The notes beneath the pieces are model-generated. The model did no database searches and was not told the DNA's origin. It saw only the letters and a program-made list of their open reading frames with translations. A stretch of 15,939 nt of DNA from CAZLLV01 sp964560325. Lineage in GTDB: Bacteria; Acidobacteriota; Thermoanaerobaculia; Multivoradales; DATKCC01. The DNA is taken from assembly GCA_964560325.1 (NCBI GenBank), contig CAZLLV010000295.1, forward strand, positions 1 through 15,939. Direction: 5' to 3'. Every line of letters begins with the position of its first letter. Positions within the stretch are counted from its first letter, which is position 1. The translations under genes and the position numbers were made by a program. Below are positions 14,816-15,939 of this stretch, piece by piece.

Positions 14816-15898
14816 ATGAGCTTCGCCCAGCCCTCTCCCGCGATCCAGCCCCACGGCACGCACTTCGACTCCGAGCACGCCAAGGTCGACCGCTCCGCCC
14901 GCGAGTGGAACCGCCTCCTCGCCCCGTACAAGCAGACGGACCGGAAGCGGGCCCTCTCCCAGCTCGTCACCTCGGCGGTCCCGTTCGTCCTCCTCTGGGC
15001 GGCCATGGCGTGGAGCGTCGGGGCGGGGCACTACTGGCTGACCGGCCTCCTCGCGGTCCTCGCGGCCGGGTTCTACCTGCGCCTGTTCATGATCCAGCAC
15101 GACTGCGGCCACGGCGCGTTCTTCCGCTCCGCGACGGCCAACAACCGCCTGGGCGGGATCCTGGGGGTCGTGACCTTCTTTCCGTACGGCTACTGGCGCC
15201 GGACCCACGCCATCCACCACGCGACCCACGGCAACCTCGACCGGCGCGAGCTCGGCGACATCAAGACCATCACCGTGCGCGAGTACCAGGCGCGGGGACG
15301 GTGGGGGCGGCTCACCTACCGCCTGTACCGCAACCCGCTCGTCCTCTTCGGGCTCGGGCCGGTTTTTCAGTTCGTGCTCAAGCATCGCTTCCCGTTCGAC
15401 ATCCCCTGGTCGTGGAAGAAGGAGTGGGCGAGCGTTCTCTGGACCGATCTCGGCATCCTGGCCGCCGCCGGCGGGCTCTCCTGGCTCCTCGGCTGGCAGA
15501 CCGTGGTCGCCGTGCAGCTCTCGATCGTCCTCGTGGCCGGTGCGATCGGCATCTGGCTCTTCTACGTCCAGCACCAGTTCGAGGACGCCTACTGGGACGA
15601 CGACGACGAGTGGGACTTCTACCGCGCCGGCGCCCACGGTAGCTCGTTCTACGACCTGCCGCGCTGGCTGCACTGGTTCACCGCCAACATCGGCTACCAC
15701 CACATCCACCACCTCTCGAGCCGAATCCCGAACTACCGCCTCCGCGAGTGCTTCGAGGAGAACCCCGACCTCCAGCGCGTGGCGCGGCTGACGCTCGTCG
15801 AGAGCCTCGGCTGCCTCCGCCTCCGCCTGTGGGACGAAGAGCGGCGGCGGATGGTGAGTTTTCGTGAGGCCCGTCGGGGGGCGGCGGCCCCGGCGTGA
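14816..15898 (+). CDS. Membrane fatty-acid desaturase (acyl-lipid type)
   Basis: This 360-residue integral-membrane di-iron desaturase would insert a double bond into membrane fatty acyl chains using O2 and an electron donor. The three histidine boxes are intact: HDCGH (95-99), HAIHH (131-135, HxxHH) and HHIHH (295-299, HxxHH). A VQHQFED segment (251-257) is typical of plant/cyanobacterial-like acyl-lipid delta-12/omega desaturases. Hydrophobic segments lie at about 49-67, 73-92, 111-124, 173-188, 211-226 and 229-250. The length matches the family. The start is constrained by an in-frame TGA at 14801-14803, making 14816 the first ATG. No good ribosome-binding site is close (GGAG lies 16 bases away). 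Regiospecificity cannot be read from sequence. It is probably used to adjust membrane fluidity. There is no obvious functional link to the neighbouring small gene. Confidence 0.92.
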   Translation: MSFAQPSPAIQPHGTHFDSEHAKVDRSAREWNRLLAPYKQTDRKRALSQLVTSAVPFVLLWAAMAWSVGAGHYWLTGLLAVLAAGFYLRLFMIQHDCGHGAFFRSATANNRLGGILGVVTFFPYGYWRRTHAIHHATHGNLDRRELGDIKTITVREYQARGRWGRLTYRLYRNPLVLFGLGPVFQFVLKHRFPFDIPWSWKKEWASVLWTDLGILAAAGGLSWLLGWQTVVAVQLSIVLVAGAIGIWLFYVQHQFEDAYWDDDDEWDFYRAGAHGSSFYDLPRWLHWFTANIGYHHIHHLSSRIPNYRLRECFEENPDLQRVARLTLVESLGCLRLRLWDEERRRMVSFREARRGAAAPA

Positions 15899-15939
15899 TG
15901 CGACCCGGTCAGTCCCTGGGTCTACGGCGCTTGACGCTC

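Noticed and set aside
1..15939. CRISPR array, tRNA, rRNA, insertion sequence or phage genes
   Set aside because: No spaced repeat series, cloverleaf-like segment, transposase motif or phage structural gene was seen on either strand.

Overview
The window is very GC-rich (roughly 70% by eye) and gene-dense. Genes are packed end to end, with a few short intergenic stretches that stand out as AT-richer or palindromic. The TonB-dependent receptor means a Gram-negative, diderm bacterium. The mix of a large secreted Asp-box (BNR/VPS10-like) propeller protein, a LytS-type kinase with a LytTR regulator, and an FbpABC-type importer coupled to a FecA-like receptor fits Acidobacteriota or a neighbouring environmental phylum. 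That placement is an inference from gene style; no rRNA or marker gene is present.

Layout. (1) Bases 1-2354, plus strand: the 3' part of a SNF2-family helicase, cut by the left edge. (2) Bases 2361-8495, minus strand: a four-gene iron-uptake operon, transcribed from right to left. It encodes a FecA-like TonB-dependent receptor, a lipoprotein ferric-binding protein, a fused two-domain permease and an ATPase. All three junctions are stop/start overlaps of 1, 1 and 4 bases. A Fur-box-like 7-1-7 palindrome lies upstream of the receptor. (3) Bases 8496-8785: a divergent intergenic region rich in palindromes. (4) Bases 8786-12127, plus strand: a 1113-residue secreted protein with about eleven Asp-box (BNR) motifs, an Ig-like module and a helical tail. 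(5) Bases 12135-14138: a LytS/YehU-type histidine kinase (minus) and a LytTR response regulator (plus), divergently transcribed from a 105-base gap. (6) Bases 14139-14815: a perfect 15-bp-stem hairpin, then a small gene for an exported protein with seven cysteines, six of them in its last 32 residues, then a second hairpin. (7) Bases 14816-15898, plus strand: a membrane fatty-acid desaturase with the three canonical histidine boxes.

How they may work together. The receptor operon forms a nearly complete Fe(III) import route from outer membrane to cytoplasm; only TonB/ExbB/ExbD are missing from the window. The kinase and regulator form a local two-component pair, and the small Cys-rich secreted protein sits directly downstream of the regulator. 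LytTR regulators often control secreted peptides or envelope functions, so this protein is the best candidate here for something undescribed. No direct regulatory site linking them was found. The helicase, the Asp-box protein and the desaturase look like independent units.
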